Assembly (NCBI RefSeq): GCF_958295425.1 | Contig: NC_081139.1 | Location: 16,748,388-16,812,387, forward strand | Source of the DNA: Solea solea | Lineage: Eukaryota > Chordata > Actinopteri > Pleuronectiformes > Soleidae | DNA: 64,000 nt | Direction: 5' to 3' | Part shown: piece by piece, positions 62,096 through 64,000 of the stretch | Layout of the letters: every line of letters starts with the position of its first letter | Position numbering within the stretch: position 1 is the first letter of the stretch | The notes under the pieces: model-generated | The model's input: only the letters and a program-made list of their open reading frames with translations | Database searches by the model: none | What the model was told of the DNA's origin: nothing | Program-made: the position numbers and the translations under genes

Positions 62096-64000
62096 CTTTG
62101 AAAAGAAAATGTTGCTTGTTTTTCCTTTTTAAAATGCCAGTGCAGATCCTTGAGCGTAATGCTTCTTCCTGAATGACTCGAGAACAGAGACCATGCTTGA
62201 GCGACTAGCTCTTTTCTAGTGAGGAGGCTTTACTTGCATCCCTTCTTGGTGTCAAGTGCACATCCAGGACACCTCTCCCTCTCTCCCTCACACATATGAT
62301 CATCAAAGTTGTAACCCTGTTGTCTCTGCAGAGCGAATCAGAATGTGCCCCTGGCAAAGAATGAAGGAAAAGTCAACAGGAATTAAGTTTCAGTGCAACT
62401 GTTTACTCAACTGTGGCCTGCAGTTATTGAAATTTTATCCATGGTTTTGTGTGACTACTGCAGTAATGAATTCAGTATGGCTGTGATTCTCTCACTGACA
62501 ACATGTTCATTTTGAGCTGGAAAAAGGGATTGGTTGGAGGTGAGGTCTGGGCTCAGTGTCTGGAGCTGGGGTAGAGGGGGATAAGGAGCAGCTCTGGAAT
62601 GGTCCAAAGGCCTAACACTGAGACAGAGGTGCAGGAAGTGTGCTCTTGACCTTCCTATTTAGGCCAAGTTCGCCCTGGATGCACGAGCAGCACGCCTGTG
62701 TCACAGAATATCCTTCTTTTCATTTAGGCGCACGTTAACCAATAAAAGCAGCCACACTTCCCGCATGAGACACACCTGAGATGTGCCGCTCTTTTTTGTT
62801 TCACAGTAAAAATAGACAGTGAAAATGATCTTTCACCTCAGTTAAACCCGATGTCTATATCTGTCACATGTCACAGACACAACACACCCTGTTCCAGCTT
62901 TTAAAGTAAAAGCCTTCATACTGTATATATCAGTACCCTGAATCTCTTCTTTTTTGGTTTTACCCAACAAAGCTTTATTGTCATATATGTGCATGTCCAA
63001 CAAATGTGCGGGTTCATACCAACATCCTGGCATTAGTGCAGGGAAGTGTATTTGTATGAGCCAAACAATGTGTGTCCATAATATGGATGTAGCCTAAGTC
63101 GTACGTCAAACAGGGATAATCTATTTTTCATTTATAATAATTTTTTCAAATCTTGTGTTGTCAAAAGACGTGAATCAATTTGCTATTTATTGCCATACCC
63201 AGCGACAGCCGTGTGCATCGCAGTGTCTCAGCGTCATATAATGATGTCGTGACTGATTCTGCTGAAAGGTGAAGAATGAGGATAGAGAGTTACTGCTCAG
63301 CTCTCCATATATGTTACAGTTCCAAACCCCCTTCATGATACAGCATGCCGCTCCGTGCTGTGGCATCGCTGCCCTCCATGATGAATATGCTGTGACAACA
63401 GACAGCAGAACAGAGCCTGTGCATCATCACCAAACAGCTCCTGACAACAACGCCCGTCGCCCTGTCACATACAGCGAGATAACAGATGACACACTGATCT
63501 TTTCAGTGTTGTTCAGTGTTGTTTCCTTAAAACACAATGTTGTGTGCCACACATGACGCTGACACCGACAGAAAAAAGCTTTTCTGTTTGCCTCTACTCC
63601 GGGATAGTGAAAGGGTTTTGTGCTTCGTCCATCTCCACATCTCACTGGGTAACGCGGCAAAGTGTGAGGTGTGTTTACAAAGAGCCGGAAAAATGCTGTC
63701 ATCCCGCTTAATGCCACCGTTGCTTATCTGTCGACAGAATCCTGCAGCACCTACATACTTTAAATATGTCAGAACACCGTGATGAATATTTCACCGAAAT
63801 GCAGATTCTGCATGCTACGATAAACACGTTCAAAACCAAACACAATCACACAGAGGCAGCACTTCCCCTTCTTTAAATATTCAGAAAGGGCCTCAATATA
63901 CATAAATAATAATAATAATGTGTTTATGTACCAGATGTACTTTAAGGTGGAATTAAATATTAAGTGGCACTTTAAGAGGGGAATCAGGCCTGCTGTTGAC

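Larger units (their letters stand above)
34168..64000 (-). other. foxp1: foxp1 intron, incomplete (upstream side, at least 29.8 kb)
   Basis: Everything above the exon at 34027-34167 appears to be the intron that separates it from the start-codon exon. I searched the minus strand for the FOXP1 N-terminus and for a donor after a Gln-rich end (CTG-rich sequence next to TAC/CAC on the plus strand) and found none. The intron holds most of the transposable-element remnants of the window, several microsatellites and several candidate conserved blocks, each listed separately. Between them (34220-35950, 38700-41200, 54000-56000, 62100-64000) I see AT-rich sequence without recognisable genes. Confidence 0.8.

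Noticed and set aside
34168..64000. Start-codon exon of foxp1 (MMQESGTE-type N-terminus)
   Set aside because: No matching sequence or suitable donor was found; it should lie beyond the right edge.

Overview
The window is vertebrate, almost certainly teleost fish, genomic DNA. No bacterial-style gene layout is present. More than 98% of it is intron. The coding signal is five short exons, all on the minus strand, of one gene: foxp1 (forkhead box P1, a transcription factor). The exon peptides match the FOXP1 order and wording rather than FOXP2 or FOXP4. Teleost origin is inferred from typical fish repeats: an L2-type LINE tail, a tRNA-derived SINE, several copies of a (GATG)n-tailed RTE/Rex3-like repeat, and short inverted-repeat elements. 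I cannot tell foxp1a from foxp1b.

The gene runs from high to low coordinates. The exons in transcript order are 34027-34167 (47 codons, pure CAG9 tract), 15107-15244 (46 codons), 14846-14953 (36 codons, Q8 tract), 10722-10872 (50 codons plus 1 base) and 3430-3631 (66 full codons plus split codons). All have canonical AG/GT borders on the minus strand, and reading frame and phase are continuous across every junction. Together they encode about 247 residues of the glutamine-rich N-terminal/central region, ending just before the zinc finger. The start-codon exon should lie above position 64000. The zinc-finger, leucine-zipper and forkhead exons should lie below position 1. Neither set was found here.

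Introns, in transcript order: the upstream intron fills 34168-64000 (incomplete); then 18.8 kb, 153 bp, 4.0 kb and 7.1 kb; then an incomplete intron at 1-3429. They hold many microsatellites, degraded transposable elements, and long high-complexity stretches with TAATTA-type motifs that look like the conserved noncoding elements known to be dense around FOXP genes. That last point is inference and needs a genome alignment.

I saw no new multi-gene system. The observations most worth checking are: a promoter-like patch (CCAAT / GC-box / CCAAT) in the 18.8 kb intron that could drive an N-truncated Foxp1; CAG-repeat (NAGNAG-type) splice acceptors on two consecutive Q-rich exons, one preceded by a UG-rich tract; and several hairpins and inverted-repeat elements.
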